This document shows, piece after piece, positions 25,717 to 34,367 of a stretch of DNA of 64,000 nt. The number at the start of each line of letters is the position of its first letter. Within the stretch, counting starts at the first letter, position 1. The stretch comes from JAOABV01 sp039801465 (GTDB lineage Bacteria > Hydrothermota > Tepidihabitantia > Tepidihabitantales > CAIPLT01), in contig JBDRUT010000001.1 of NCBI GenBank assembly GCA_039801465.1, positions 1-64,000 of the forward strand, read 5' to 3'. A program made the translations under genes and the position numbers. Below the pieces are notes generated by a model. That model saw only the letters and a list, made by a program, of their open reading frames with translations, did not search any database and was not told the DNA's origin.

Positions 25717-26350
25717 AAATTCTTGTTTTTTAATTACAGGTTTGAGGGATGTTACTAGTCCGGATTCAGTTTTTATTTTTCTTTTGAAAACTGATTCTCT
25801 GAAAAATGAAATTTGGCGAAAGATATTACCGACCTTTGGGTTCTATCGAGGCATACCTGTGGGTATTTGGCAAAATGATAATACTATTTCAATGGCAGTT
25901 TGCTTCTTTGATTCTCATTATTTTCCCACGGCCGGACTGATTCAAACTGATCTTCAGGGAAATCTTATTAATTTCACTACTTATCCCCACCAGACTTATA
26001 ATTACGTCTCTTTAAGAGCTGCCACGTCTACCAGCGATGGTCAAATGCTTTTAGCTGGAAGAATCGTAGAGCCGCCGTACGTGGGAGTATTAAAAACTCC
26101 TTTAACTGGAATTGAAGAAAGAGATATTCCCTTTTCCCTATCGACTTTGAAGGTTTTTCCGAATCCCAGTCGTGGCCTGGTCAATTTTCAATATCCAGCC
26201 GGAGAAAAAACAAAACTGAAAATTTATGATGCTTCTGGCCGATTGATTTTGGAGCAAACAATCCAAAACCAACTTAAAATCAAACTTCCCACTGGTATTT
26301 ACTTCTACCAGATGAAAAACCAAACCGGCAAAATCATTATTCTGGAATAA
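25685..26350 (+). CDS. secreted repeat protein, C-terminal part with sorting module (frameshifted half)
   Basis: Continues the 24961 gene after the G7 run, in the +1 frame; as a separate ORF its first codon would be GTG at 25685. Further propeller-like strands (LLKTDSLKNEIWRKIL, LIQTDLQGNLINF) lead to the C-terminal export module: VFPNPSRGLVNFQYP, KIYDASGRLILEQ, TGIYFYQMKNQ. That tail matches those of the 897-aa and lamin-tail proteins in this window. No independent ribosome site, so expression depends on frame restoration. Confidence 0.75.
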   Translation: MHLYATTFALENSCFLITGLRDVTSPDSVFIFLLKTDSLKNEIWRKILPTFGFYRGIPVGIWQNDNTISMAVCFFDSHYFPTAGLIQTDLQGNLINFTTYPHQTYNYVSLRAATSTSDGQMLLAGRIVEPPYVGVLKTPLTGIEERDIPFSLSTLKVFPNPSRGLVNFQYPAGEKTKLKIYDASGRLILEQTIQNQLKIKLPTGIYFYQMKNQTGKIIILE

Positions 26351-26368
26351 TAGAATTATTACTTTTAA

Positions 26369-26776
26369 ATGAAGCAAAAGGCCTTATTTATCTGTACCCA
26401 TAATTCAGCACGGTCCCAGATGGCGGAAGGATTGCTTAACCATTTATATGGTGACAAATACGAAGCATATAGTGCTGGTACTCAACCAACACAAGTTAAT
26501 CCTTATGCAATAAAAGTAATGCAAGAGATTGGTATTGATATTTCTCAGCATCGGTCAAAAAGCGTGCAGGAATTCTTAAATCAAGAATTTGATTATGTGA
26601 TAACTGTCTGTGACAGTGCCAATGAACCCTGCCCATTCTTTCCAGGCGGTAAAATCCGTGTGCACCAAAGTTTTCCAGACCCAACAAGTTTTATTGGTAG
26701 TGAAGAAGAGATCTTAAATGTCTTTCGGCAAGTAAGAGATAAGATAAAGCAGTGGATTCAAGAGACATTTAGATAA
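26369..26776 (+). CDS. arsC: arsenate reductase, thioredoxin-coupled LMW-PTP type
   Basis: 135 aa. Catalytic loop CTHNSARS (CX5R, Cys9) at the N-terminus; VCDSANEPCP near residue 75-85 supplies the two relay cysteines of the S. aureus pI258 ArsC class; DPTSF provides the general-acid Asp (DP). It reduces arsenate to arsenite with electrons from thioredoxin. Location in the phosphate island makes sense, as arsenate enters through phosphate uptake; the gene order before insertion of the cassette was probably phoR-arsC. No Shine-Dalgarno is clear. Tyrosine-phosphatase activity is the alternative. Confidence 0.88.
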   Translation: MKQKALFICTHNSARSQMAEGLLNHLYGDKYEAYSAGTQPTQVNPYAIKVMQEIGIDISQHRSKSVQEFLNQEFDYVITVCDSANEPCPFFPGGKIRVHQSFPDPTSFIGSEEEILNVFRQVRDKIKQWIQETFR

Positions 26777-26890
26777 ATTTATTGCTAGCCGTTTTGTCTT
26801 GCCCACGAATCAATTTTTAGGACATAAATAATAAATCCCATCTGATATTTTATAATATAAGTAGACAGTAATTAATAATAGCCGCATTGT

Positions 26891-26945
26891 CTTAACTAAA
26901 TCTTAACAATTTGTTCATATTATTTTAACTGAGGGGTGTTATACT
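26891..26945 (+). promoter_or_regulatory. PHO-box-like direct repeats and promoter of the phosphate uptake operon
   Basis: Four units with an 11-bp period: CTTAACTAAAT (26891), CTTAACAATTT (26902), GTTCATATTAT (26913), TTTAACTGAGG (26924). An 11-bp period of direct repeats is the hallmark of PhoB/PhoP sites. They stand where a -35 box would be, and TATACT (26940-26945) is a good -10. This is the layout of a PhoB-activated promoter and serves the porin-pstSCAB-phoU genes. Confidence 0.7.
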
Positions 26946-26985
26946 CAAAGCGAATGAATATATTATTAAAAAGAAAGGAGCAGAT

Positions 26986-28140
26986 ATGCTCAAAAAAAAT
27001 ATATTAAAAGTAACCCTACTACTTTTATTCTGGGCAGTAGCATTAAAAGCCGGTGAGACGAAAGTCGCAGGTGAAATCTGGAATAGGTATATGATGCAAC
27101 GAAAGGATAACAAAACAACCTTAAACCAATTCTCCTTCGACCGCGGATATTTGACTTTAGAACCAAAACTAAGTGATAAAATCAAAGGACGATTTACGCT
27201 CGATTTTTTCTCCAGCGATAAATATAATGACGGTGCAGGTATTAAAGTGAAATACGGGTTTTTACAATTTGCCGAACCTTTACCAATTAAAGAGAGTAAT
27301 CTTGAAATTGGATTGATTAAAAACTACTTCGGTTTGGTCTATGACTGGACATATCCAGTTATTGAGAAATCATTTGAAGATAAAGAAAAAGTCGCAGCAC
27401 CCGTTGATTATGGAATAGCATTTACTGGTTATTTGCCACAAGGTTTTGGAGAATACGCCGTAGGCTTATATAATGGTGAAGGATATACAAAAACTCAAAG
27501 TAAAGTTAATACTCAATTCGCACCATTATTCAATTTAAGATTTACACCAATTGCTGGTATTACTTTAGGTGGTTCAGTTATTTTAGATAAGCCAGGTGTC
27601 ACCGGCTTGGTGAGACCCACAACAACTCCAAGTCGGGCGGAATCATTATTCAAAAATGTTTATGATAAGCGTCGGGCGGTTGCTGGGATTACCAAGCTCG
27701 CATTTGGACCAGCAGAAATCTGGGGTGAATATTTAACGAATTATTATGATTCTACTATAACTATAAAGATTTCCCGACCGAACATTCCGGATACAATAAC
27801 TACTACAACCTATGTTTACAAAAGTAAAGGATTTTCCGTAACCCCGGTCTTCTATTTAAGTCAATTGATTCCGATTGATTTAGACTTAGTTTTGCGTTAT
27901 GATTTCTGGGATAGTAATACCGATATTAAAGATTACAAGAGCGCATTCTCGACAATGGTTATTGGTGGTAATTATAATATTTTGCGTGGTGCAAGTGCTG
28001 ACCCAGTCTTAACCCTTCAATTAAACTGGCAACGCAAAACCTATAAAAAAGAAGATGCGACAATTACGGAAGTAAAAAAACCTGAAGACCAGATTGGTGT
28101 TCAGTTAAAGTGGAAATTCAGTTCCACAATATTAAATTAG
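26986..28140 (+). CDS. phosphate-selective porin, OprO/OprP family
   Basis: 384 aa with AAAGGAG before the ATG. Signal peptide 1-22 (...VALKAGET). The mature part matches OprO/P-type porins: TLNQFSFDRGYLTLEPKLSD, then FTLDFFSS, LEIGLIKNYFGLVYDW, and strand pairs to the end (...GVQLKWKFSS). It would form a 16-stranded outer-membrane channel for phosphate, feeding PstS, which follows after 13 nt. Phosphate specificity is inferred from the operon and the family. Confidence 0.85.
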   Translation: MLKKNILKVTLLLLFWAVALKAGETKVAGEIWNRYMMQRKDNKTTLNQFSFDRGYLTLEPKLSDKIKGRFTLDFFSSDKYNDGAGIKVKYGFLQFAEPLPIKESNLEIGLIKNYFGLVYDWTYPVIEKSFEDKEKVAAPVDYGIAFTGYLPQGFGEYAVGLYNGEGYTKTQSKVNTQFAPLFNLRFTPIAGITLGGSVILDKPGVTGLVRPTTTPSRAESLFKNVYDKRRAVAGITKLAFGPAEIWGEYLTNYYDSTITIKISRPNIPDTITTTTYVYKSKGFSVTPVFYLSQLIPIDLDLVLRYDFWDSNTDIKDYKSAFSTMVIGGNYNILRGASADPVLTLQLNWQRKTYKKEDATITEVKKPEDQIGVQLKWKFSSTILN

Positions 28141-28153
28141 AAAGGAGAATAAA

Positions 28154-28969
28154 ATGAAATATTTATTTAGATTATTGGTTGTTGGCTTAATAATCTTTAC
28201 TACATCCGATCTATTTGCTGCCAAGAAAAATATTACCTTGGCTGGTTCAACAACCGTCTTGCCAATTGCGCAAAAGTGCGCTGAGGCATTTATGGATATT
28301 AATCCAAAAGTAAATATTTCTGTACGTGGCGGTGGTTCTGGTGTTGGTATTGCTTCGCTTACAGCAAAATCGATTGATATTGGAATGTCTTCTCGTCCGA
28401 TTAAAGATAAAGAACTGGCAACAGCAAAACAGAAGGGGGTTAATCCGGTTGGCAATATAATTGCTTTAGATGGCTTGGCAGTGATTGTCCATTCGCAAAA
28501 TCCGATTAATGAGATTTCAATAAAAACTCTAAAAGATATTTATACCGGGAAAATTACAAATTGGAAAGTTATCGGCGGTCCAGATAAAGAAATCGTGGTC
28601 GTCTCTCGAGATGTTGCTTCAGGAACTTTTGAAGTATTCAAAGAAAAAGTTTTAGGTGGCGAAAAGACCAAAGATGATGCGCTAATGCTTGCTTCCAACA
28701 AAGCAGTTGCGACTACGGTTCAAGAAACCCCAGGCGCGATTGGTTATATTGGACTGGGTTATCTCTCTGAAGGAGTTAAAGCACTTAAGGTTGAAGGTGT
28801 TTTGCCGAGCAACAAAACAGTTCAGGATGGAACATATAAATTAGCCCGACCGTTATATATGTATACTAATGGAACACCCAAAGGTATAGTTAAAGAATTT
28901 ATCGACTTTATATTATCACCAAGTGGTCAGAAATTAGTAAGTGAAACCGGATATGTACCTCTAAAATAA
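28154..28969 (+). CDS. pstS: phosphate-binding protein PstS
   Basis: 271 aa, AAAGGAG site. Signal peptide ends near residue 22 (SDLFAAKK). Phosphate-binding motifs: LAGSTTVLPIAQ, RGGGSGVGIASL, MSSRPIKDKE, SRDVASGTFE, ETPGAIGYIGLGYL. No lipobox Cys, so soluble in the periplasm. Delivers phosphate to PstCA. Strongest expression in the operon is expected because a hairpin follows. Confidence 0.95.
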   Translation: MKYLFRLLVVGLIIFTTSDLFAAKKNITLAGSTTVLPIAQKCAEAFMDINPKVNISVRGGGSGVGIASLTAKSIDIGMSSRPIKDKELATAKQKGVNPVGNIIALDGLAVIVHSQNPINEISIKTLKDIYTGKITNWKVIGGPDKEIVVVSRDVASGTFEVFKEKVLGGEKTKDDALMLASNKAVATTVQETPGAIGYIGLGYLSEGVKALKVEGVLPSNKTVQDGTYKLARPLYMYTNGTPKGIVKEFIDFILSPSGQKLVSETGYVPLK

Positions 28970-28987
28970 ATAATGCATCTAACACAA

Positions 28988-29011
28988 GCGGGGAGAGATT
29001 ATTCTCTCCCC
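28988..29011 (+). terminator. hairpin between pstS and pstC (attenuating terminator or mRNA stabiliser)
   Basis: Perfect 10-bp stem CGGGGAGAGA / TCTCTCCCCG with TTAT loop, then TCTTAATTCTT. The T-run is imperfect and pstC starts 17 nt on in the same direction, so partial termination favouring pstS is more likely than a full stop. Confidence 0.7.
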
Positions 29012-29028
29012 GTCTTAATTCTTGATAA

Positions 29029-29904
29029 ATGAAATTCAAAGAATCCTTGTTCAAATTCATTGCACTTTTTGCCGCATTATGTTCAGTAATTTTTCTCTTT
29101 GGTATTATTTTAAGTATTTTTAAGGAAGGTTATCCGATCTTTAAGATTTATGGCGTTATAAAATTTTTGTTTACGACAAGTTGGCATCCCACACATGAAG
29201 AGCCCACTTTCGGTATTTTAGCATTAATTGTTGGGTCATTAGTTGTTACAATTGGTTCTCTGATTATTGGAATTCCATTAGGTGTTGGTTCTGCTATATA
29301 TTTATCTGAAATTGCTGGTTTTAAGACTCGCGAAATCTTAAAACCTTTTGTGGAACTTTTGGCGGGAATCCCATCTGTTATTTATGGATTATTTGGAATG
29401 GCGTTTTTAGCACCTTTTGTGATGCGATTGTTTAATCTTTCCACTGGTCTTAACGCATTTACTACATCAATTATTCTTGGGATTATGGTTGTGCCAATTA
29501 TTGCCAGTATTTCCGAAGATGCCATCTCATCAGTTCCTAATGAACTGCGAGAAGCATCTTATGCCTTAGGTGCTAATAAATGGGAAACAATTTATAAAGT
29601 TATTTTGCCCGCAGCTAAATCCGGTATCTATGCGAGTATCATTCTTGGTTTTGGTCGAGCAATCGGTGAGACAATGCTTGTGTTAATGGTTGCTGGGGGT
29701 TCGGCAATAATACCAAAATCAATCTTTTCGCCAGTAAGACCAATGACTGCAACCATTGCCGCAGAAATGGGCGAGACGGTTGTCGGTAGTGACCACTATC
29801 ATGCACTATTCGGCATCGCAATTGTGTTATTTATAATTACTTTTGTCTCCAATCTGATTACTGAGACAATAAAACGAAAAGTAATGAGGTCACAAAATTT
29901 ATGA
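29029..29904 (+). CDS. pstC: phosphate ABC transporter permease PstC
   Basis: 291 aa with six membrane helices. IGIPLGVGSAIYLSEIA, VELLAGIPSVIYGLFGM, and the EAA loop EASYALGANKWETIYKVILPAA are PstC/PstA hallmarks; GRAIGETMLVLMVAG lies in the fifth-helix region. Forms the inner-membrane phosphate channel with PstA. ATGA-type overlap (4 nt) with pstA. Confidence 0.95.
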   Translation: MKFKESLFKFIALFAALCSVIFLFGIILSIFKEGYPIFKIYGVIKFLFTTSWHPTHEEPTFGILALIVGSLVVTIGSLIIGIPLGVGSAIYLSEIAGFKTREILKPFVELLAGIPSVIYGLFGMAFLAPFVMRLFNLSTGLNAFTTSIILGIMVVPIIASISEDAISSVPNELREASYALGANKWETIYKVILPAAKSGIYASIILGFGRAIGETMLVLMVAGGSAIIPKSIFSPVRPMTATIAAEMGETVVGSDHYHALFGIAIVLFIITFVSNLITETIKRKVMRSQNL

Positions 29905-30758
29905 GGATGAAACGCAGACTAAATCAAACAACTTGGCTGATATTAGTGCGTATCGCCCTTTTAATCAGTATTTTATTCCTGCTCATATTTTTAGTGATGA
30001 TATTTGCTAAAGGAAGTAAGGTTCTATCACTCTCGTTTTTGACCCAAGCACCAAAAGAAGGTATGACCGCCGGAGGTATATTCCCAGCAATTTTAGGAAC
30101 TTTTTATTTAGTAATATTAACAATTATTGTTGCATTACCTTTAGGCGTCTTTGCCGCAATCTATTTGTCCGAATATGCCAAACCGGGGTATTTGGTCAAT
30201 ACTATTCGCACCGCAATTAATACTTTGGCTGGCGTGCCATCAATTGTTTTCGGCCTTTTCGGATTAGCCATATTTGTGAATCTGTTCGGCTTTGGCGTAT
30301 CAATCTTATCCGGTTCTTTAACTTTAGCGATTTTAATTTTACCTATTATTATCAATGCCAGTGAAGAAGCAATCAAGACCGTGCCGGATAGTTTTCGTCA
30401 AGCAGCATATGCATTGGGTGCAACTAAAAGACAGACCATTACCAAAGTAGTTTTGCCAACCGCATTACCAAATATCCTTACCGGCGCAATTATTAGTGTT
30501 GGTCGGGCCGCAGGTGAAACCGCACCGATTCTTTTTACCGCAGCAACATTTTATACCCGGAAACTACCAACTTCAATTCTTGACGAAGTAATGGCTTTAC
30601 CATACCATATTTATGCTTTAATGACAGAAGGCACCGCACCAAGAGAACAAGTGCCAATTGCCTATGGCACTGCGGTTGTTTTACTATTATTAGTATTAAG
30701 TGTTAATTTAGTAGCAATAATTATTAGATACCGAATCAGAAAGAGAAAAAAATGGTAG
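29901..30758 (+). CDS. pstA: phosphate ABC transporter permease PstA
   Basis: 285 aa, six helices. VALPLGVFAAIYLSEYA, TLAGVPSIVFGLFGLA, the EAA loop QAAYALGATKRQTITKVVLPTA, and GRAAGETAPILFTAA identify PstA. Overlaps pstC by 4 nt and pstB by 7 nt, so the three are translationally coupled. Confidence 0.95.
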   Translation: MRMKRRLNQTTWLILVRIALLISILFLLIFLVMIFAKGSKVLSLSFLTQAPKEGMTAGGIFPAILGTFYLVILTIIVALPLGVFAAIYLSEYAKPGYLVNTIRTAINTLAGVPSIVFGLFGLAIFVNLFGFGVSILSGSLTLAILILPIIINASEEAIKTVPDSFRQAAYALGATKRQTITKVVLPTALPNILTGAIISVGRAAGETAPILFTAATFYTRKLPTSILDEVMALPYHIYALMTEGTAPREQVPIAYGTAVVLLLLVLSVNLVAIIIRYRIRKRKKW

Positions 30759-31540
30759 CAGACAGAACTCAACAATGTGTTGACATATGCGATTTATTGT
30801 GTGTTAAAGACCTTAATTTATGGTTTAGCGAGAAACATGTCTTAAAAAACATCAATATGTCAACACCGTGTAAAAAGCTAACTGCAATTATTGGTCCTTC
30901 GGGTTGTGGAAAATCAACTTTAATTCGTTGTTTTAATCGGATGAATGATTTAATTCCTGAAGCGAAAATAAAAGGCAGTATTTTAATTGATGGCGTTGAT
31001 ATTTATTCAGACAAGATTGATGTTTATGAATTGCGAATGAAAGTCGGTATGGTCTTTCAGAAACCAAATCCATTTCCGAAATCAATCTTAGAAAATGTCC
31101 TGTTCGGATTAAAGATTCAAGGCAAATTATCAAAAAGTCAGATGATGGAAAAGGTAGAAAAGAGTCTACGCGATGCTTGGTTATGGGATGAAGTTAAAGA
31201 CCGATTACATGACAATGCCTTCAGTCTTTCGGGTGGTCAACAACAACGATTATGCATTGCCCGGGCTTTAGCCACTGACCCAGAAATTATTCTTTTAGAC
31301 GAGCCGACTTCCGCCTTAGACCCACAATCAACCGCAAAGATTGAAGATTTGCTCGTAGAATTAAAAAACAATGTGACCATTATTCAAGTTACCCATAATA
31401 TTGCTCAAGCAGCCCGCATTGCTGATTACATTGCTTTTATCTATTTAGGCGAATTGATTGAATTTGACTTGACCGAAAAGATTATGACCAGACCGAAAGA
31501 TAAGAGAACTGAAGCTTATCTTACTGGTAAGTTTGGATAA
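30752..31540 (+). CDS. pstB: phosphate ABC transporter ATPase PstB
   Basis: 262 aa. Walker A GPSGCGKSTLIRCFNRMND (typical PstB), QKPNPFPKSI in the Q-loop region, signature LSGGQQQRLCIARAL, Walker B ILLDEPTSALDP, His switch VTHN. Energises PstCA. Has a slightly longer, Cys-containing N-terminus (about 15 residues) than usual. Starts inside the last codons of pstA. Confidence 0.96.
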   Translation: MVADRTQQCVDICDLLCVKDLNLWFSEKHVLKNINMSTPCKKLTAIIGPSGCGKSTLIRCFNRMNDLIPEAKIKGSILIDGVDIYSDKIDVYELRMKVGMVFQKPNPFPKSILENVLFGLKIQGKLSKSQMMEKVEKSLRDAWLWDEVKDRLHDNAFSLSGGQQQRLCIARALATDPEIILLDEPTSALDPQSTAKIEDLLVELKNNVTIIQVTHNIAQAARIADYIAFIYLGELIEFDLTEKIMTRPKDKRTEAYLTGKFG

Positions 31541-31549
31541 GGAGATAAT

Positions 31550-32206
31550 ATGCTATTATTAGATATGAAGATGTTAAGTCTAAAGAAAGCCTTAATTGAC
31601 TATGCTACATTTATTGAAAGTATGATTGATAAATGTATGAAAGGACTCCTGACAAAAGAAAAAACTCTATTGCGAGAAATAATTGAACAAGATGAACCGA
31701 AAACTAACCAATTGGAATTGGACATTGAAGAACTTGGCACTAATCTCATTGCCCAATATGAACCGAAAGCAAAAGATTTAAGAATTGTTTTGATGGTTCT
31801 AAAAATTAATAATGATTTAGAGCGTATCGGTGACCATCTGGTCAATATTGCAGAAAGTGCCTTATATCTCATTGAACGACCACCAGTTAAACCACTGATT
31901 GACATTCCCAAGATGGCAGATACGGTGATTAAGATGGTTAAAGAAAGTGTTAATGCCTTTATTAATGAAGATGCCCAATTAGCCCAAAAGGTCTGTCAAC
32001 AAGATTCGATTGTGGATAATTTATTAGAACAAGTTATCAGAGAATTGATAACATATATGACTTCTGATTCTAAAACAATTGAACGGTCATTGCATTTAAT
32101 TCGAATAGGACATAACTTAGAAAGAATTGCGGACCTCTCAACTAATATTAGTGAAGATGTAATATTTATTGTTGAAGGTAGAGTAATTAAACACGGTAAA
32201 GGATAA
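31550..32206 (+). CDS. phoU: phosphate-signalling regulator PhoU
   Basis: 218 aa, AAGGAGATAAT before the ATG. Two PhoU three-helix bundles with the metal-binding motifs DLERIGDHLVNIAE and NLERIADLSTNISED and the DxxxN/E-type DNLLEQVIREL stretch. PhoU links PstSCAB activity to PhoR, keeping the kinase off when phosphate is ample. Last gene of the operon; no clear terminator follows. Confidence 0.94.
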   Translation: MLLLDMKMLSLKKALIDYATFIESMIDKCMKGLLTKEKTLLREIIEQDEPKTNQLELDIEELGTNLIAQYEPKAKDLRIVLMVLKINNDLERIGDHLVNIAESALYLIERPPVKPLIDIPKMADTVIKMVKESVNAFINEDAQLAQKVCQQDSIVDNLLEQVIRELITYMTSDSKTIERSLHLIRIGHNLERIADLSTNISEDVIFIVEGRVIKHGKG

Positions 32207-32668
32207 GAGTTTAGTCTTCCCTGCAAAAAGCAATGTCAACTTGATAAAGAAAAAATAGTATTATGGTAAAACGTAATTATATTATTAGTGGAGGCTTTGA
32301 AAGGATATTGACAAAATTATTTCTGTGTTGCAAACTGACAATCTGAGTATCAAAAATATTAAAATAAACGTCCTTCGCAATTAGATTCTTCAAACTGCGT
32401 AATATATAATATTTTTTGTAAATTAAGAATTGAAAGGTATATCCTTCGATGGTATTTAATCTAAACAATAGGAATAAGAAAGAAAAAACACAAAAAAGAC
32501 TTGACAAGTTTATGATTTTTTATTAATATTTTTATATAAGAGGGATTTATGAAGCCGACTGTAGTTTATCTTTCATTATACGATACTGAAACGAAAATAG
32601 TCCTTCGTCGAGTTCTCTCAAATAGAAACTTAACATCTTTAATTAAGATTTTTATATAAGGAGATTTA
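32207..32668. other. gene-free stretch with a degenerate gene start
   Basis: About 460 bp after phoU. It is AT-rich, has no supported gene, and its right part contains a degraded second copy of the leader and first codons of the lamin-tail gene (32549-32659). A TTGACA...TTAATATT-like pair near 32500-32530 may be a promoter but is weak. Confidence 0.4.
32549..32659 (+). pseudogene. degenerate duplicate of the lamin-tail gene start
   Basis: TTTTTATATAAGAGGGATTT and an ATG opening MKPTVVYLSLYDT resemble the leader and start of the next gene (TTTTTATATAAGGAGATTTA, MKSTVICLILCVT). The frame ends after 36 codons within the repeated TTTTTATATAAG sequence that precedes the intact gene. Less conserved than the other gene-end copies, with several replacements. 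Confidence 0.6.
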
Positions 32669-33682
32669 ATGAAGTCAACAGTAATTTGTCTTATATTATG
32701 CGTGACTATAATCAATGCCAACCCAATCATCATAACTTTTATTAATGAAATCCAAACCGCACCCGACAACCAAGAAGCAATTGAACTCCATATAACTCCA
32801 TATGGCAATTCCTATCCCATAGATATTAGTGGATGGAGAATTCAAAGCAATGCGGGATTTGCGATAATTAATCAAGGAGTTACAATTCCGCCAGATGGAT
32901 TTGTTGTAATCGATGCGACCAACACTACCGGCATATTTAATTTAAACGATACTGCTGATGTGGTAAGTCTTTATAATAACCAAGGATTTCTAATGGACCG
33001 AGTTGTTTATCCCAGCTTCCCAGCAAGTTGGCAAGGCGGACCAGCACCACCGGTAGGTAGCAGTATTTCGCTTTACCGAAGTCCTGTCTGGAGTTCAATA
33101 TATTGGGATAGAGTTAACTGGTATGTTGATTTATCGCCAAGCCTGGGATTACCCAATGATAATTGGAGTTCAATTTCCGGCACAATCTTCAATTCCCAAG
33201 GTCAACCAATGAGTAATCGTATCGTTATTGCTAATGGTCCAACTGGTGGAATGAATTGTTTAACTGATGCCAATGGAAATTATACTATTGCCGGATTAGG
33301 CGAAGGAAAATATTGGATAACAATCTGGAATACTTATAATCAACAAGCCGGCAATTATTACGATTCAGTCTATGTTGGATATAATCAAAATGTTACAGGG
33401 GTAAATATAATAATACCTATGACTAATATTGAACAAGAGAATATCCATCTGATTCAAGAAAATTTACTTTCTATGCCTAATCCGATAAAAAACAATACCG
33501 CAATTTCGCTTTCTTTAGAAAAAAACACTGTTTTAAAAATTTATGACGCAAGTGGAAAGTTGGTTAAGGCTGTACACAATAATCAAGGTCCAATCAAATT
33601 GAGTTTTAATTCCGGAATCTATTTTCTCAAAATCAATCTTGGTAATGAAACTTTAACGCGTAAAATCATCTCGGTAAAATAG
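32669..33682 (+). CDS. secreted lamin-tail-domain protein with sorting module
   Basis: 337 aa, AAGGAGATTTA before the ATG. Signal peptide 1-18 (...IINANP). Residues ~20-125 form a lamin-tail (LTD) beta-sandwich: FINEIQTAPDNQEAIELHI, DISGWRIQS, IPPDGFVVIDA, DTADVVSLYN. Residues ~170-250 are a carboxypeptidase-regulatory-like Ig fold (SGTIFNSQGQPMSNRIV, LTDANGNYTIAGLGEGKYWI). The end has MPNPIKNNTAISLSL, KIYDASGKLVK, SGIYFLKINLG: the same export tail as other surface proteins here. Exported, probably cell-surface or released; no enzyme motif. Confidence 0.82.
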   Translation: MKSTVICLILCVTIINANPIIITFINEIQTAPDNQEAIELHITPYGNSYPIDISGWRIQSNAGFAIINQGVTIPPDGFVVIDATNTTGIFNLNDTADVVSLYNNQGFLMDRVVYPSFPASWQGGPAPPVGSSISLYRSPVWSSIYWDRVNWYVDLSPSLGLPNDNWSSISGTIFNSQGQPMSNRIVIANGPTGGMNCLTDANGNYTIAGLGEGKYWITIWNTYNQQAGNYYDSVYVGYNQNVTGVNIIIPMTNIEQENIHLIQENLLSMPNPIKNNTAISLSLEKNTVLKIYDASGKLVKAVHNNQGPIKLSFNSGIYFLKINLGNETLTRKIISVK

Positions 33683-33699
33683 AAATTCCCAACTTATCA

Positions 33700-34260
33700 A
33701 TAATCCGATTTATTTTAATTGGTAGTCTTTGTCTTTTTACCTGTCAACCAAGACCAATTAATCCGATAAGATTCCTAAAAGAGAATATTATAATATCGGT
33801 TGATACTGACAGAGTTACTATTTATGGTGATTATTACTTCAAAAACAACTCAAAACAGATGCTGAAAGCAAAAATATTTTATCCTTTTCCAGTTGACGAG
33901 TTCCATAATTATCCGGATTCAATCTCAATTGAAAAGTTTAATTATATTCAGACGGATTCAGGCGTCTACTTTACAATGCGGTTTCGACCGCAGGCAATAG
34001 AAACATTGAGAGTCTTTTATCGGCAATCGCTAAAAAGAAATCAATGCCGATATATTCTTACAACGACTAAATACTGGCGCAATGTCTTAGAACAAGCAGA
34101 TTTTATTATTGATGTTGCAGTAAATTTAGAAGATGTACAATTATCTTATCGTGCGGATAGTGTTATTTTCCGAGATAATCGGAGATACTATTATCTGTCA
34201 AAGAAGAAGTTTATGCCCGAAAAAGATTTGATTGTAAAATGGCAAACTTACCAAAAATGA
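33700..34260 (+). CDS. putative lipoprotein with non-canonical start
   Basis: The frame ending at 34260 has its first ATG at 33859 (133 aa), but it is open back to 33664 and encodes just upstream IRFILIGSLCLFTCQPRP, a textbook lipoprotein signal with lipobox LFTC. No ATG, GTG or TTG exists in this upstream part; the best placed codon is ATA at 33700 (giving 186 aa), with ATT at 33685 another option. The upstream stop is 18 nt away, so reinitiation after the lamin-tail gene is possible. The mature part (IISVDTDRVTIYGDYYF, then a mixed alpha/beta stretch) is unrecognised. The start is the uncertain point. Confidence 0.55.
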   Translation: MIRFILIGSLCLFTCQPRPINPIRFLKENIIISVDTDRVTIYGDYYFKNNSKQMLKAKIFYPFPVDEFHNYPDSISIEKFNYIQTDSGVYFTMRFRPQAIETLRVFYRQSLKRNQCRYILTTTKYWRNVLEQADFIIDVAVNLEDVQLSYRADSVIFRDNRRYYYLSKKKFMPEKDLIVKWQTYQK

Positions 34261-34304
34261 CCAAGTTAACCCCACAATGATTTTAATTTGAGGTTGGTTT
34301 TAGA

Positions 34305-34333
34305 TTGACATTGATATTTTCATAATTTATAAT
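34305..34333 (+). promoter_or_regulatory. promoter of the carboxypeptidase gene
   Basis: Perfect TTGACA (34305-34310) and TATAAT (34328-34333) at 17-bp spacing, 34 nt before the ATG at 34368. The consensus match suggests strong constitutive expression. Confidence 0.75.
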
Positions 34334-34367
34334 TTTAGTATGAAAAATCTAATTGTTGGAGACTTAT

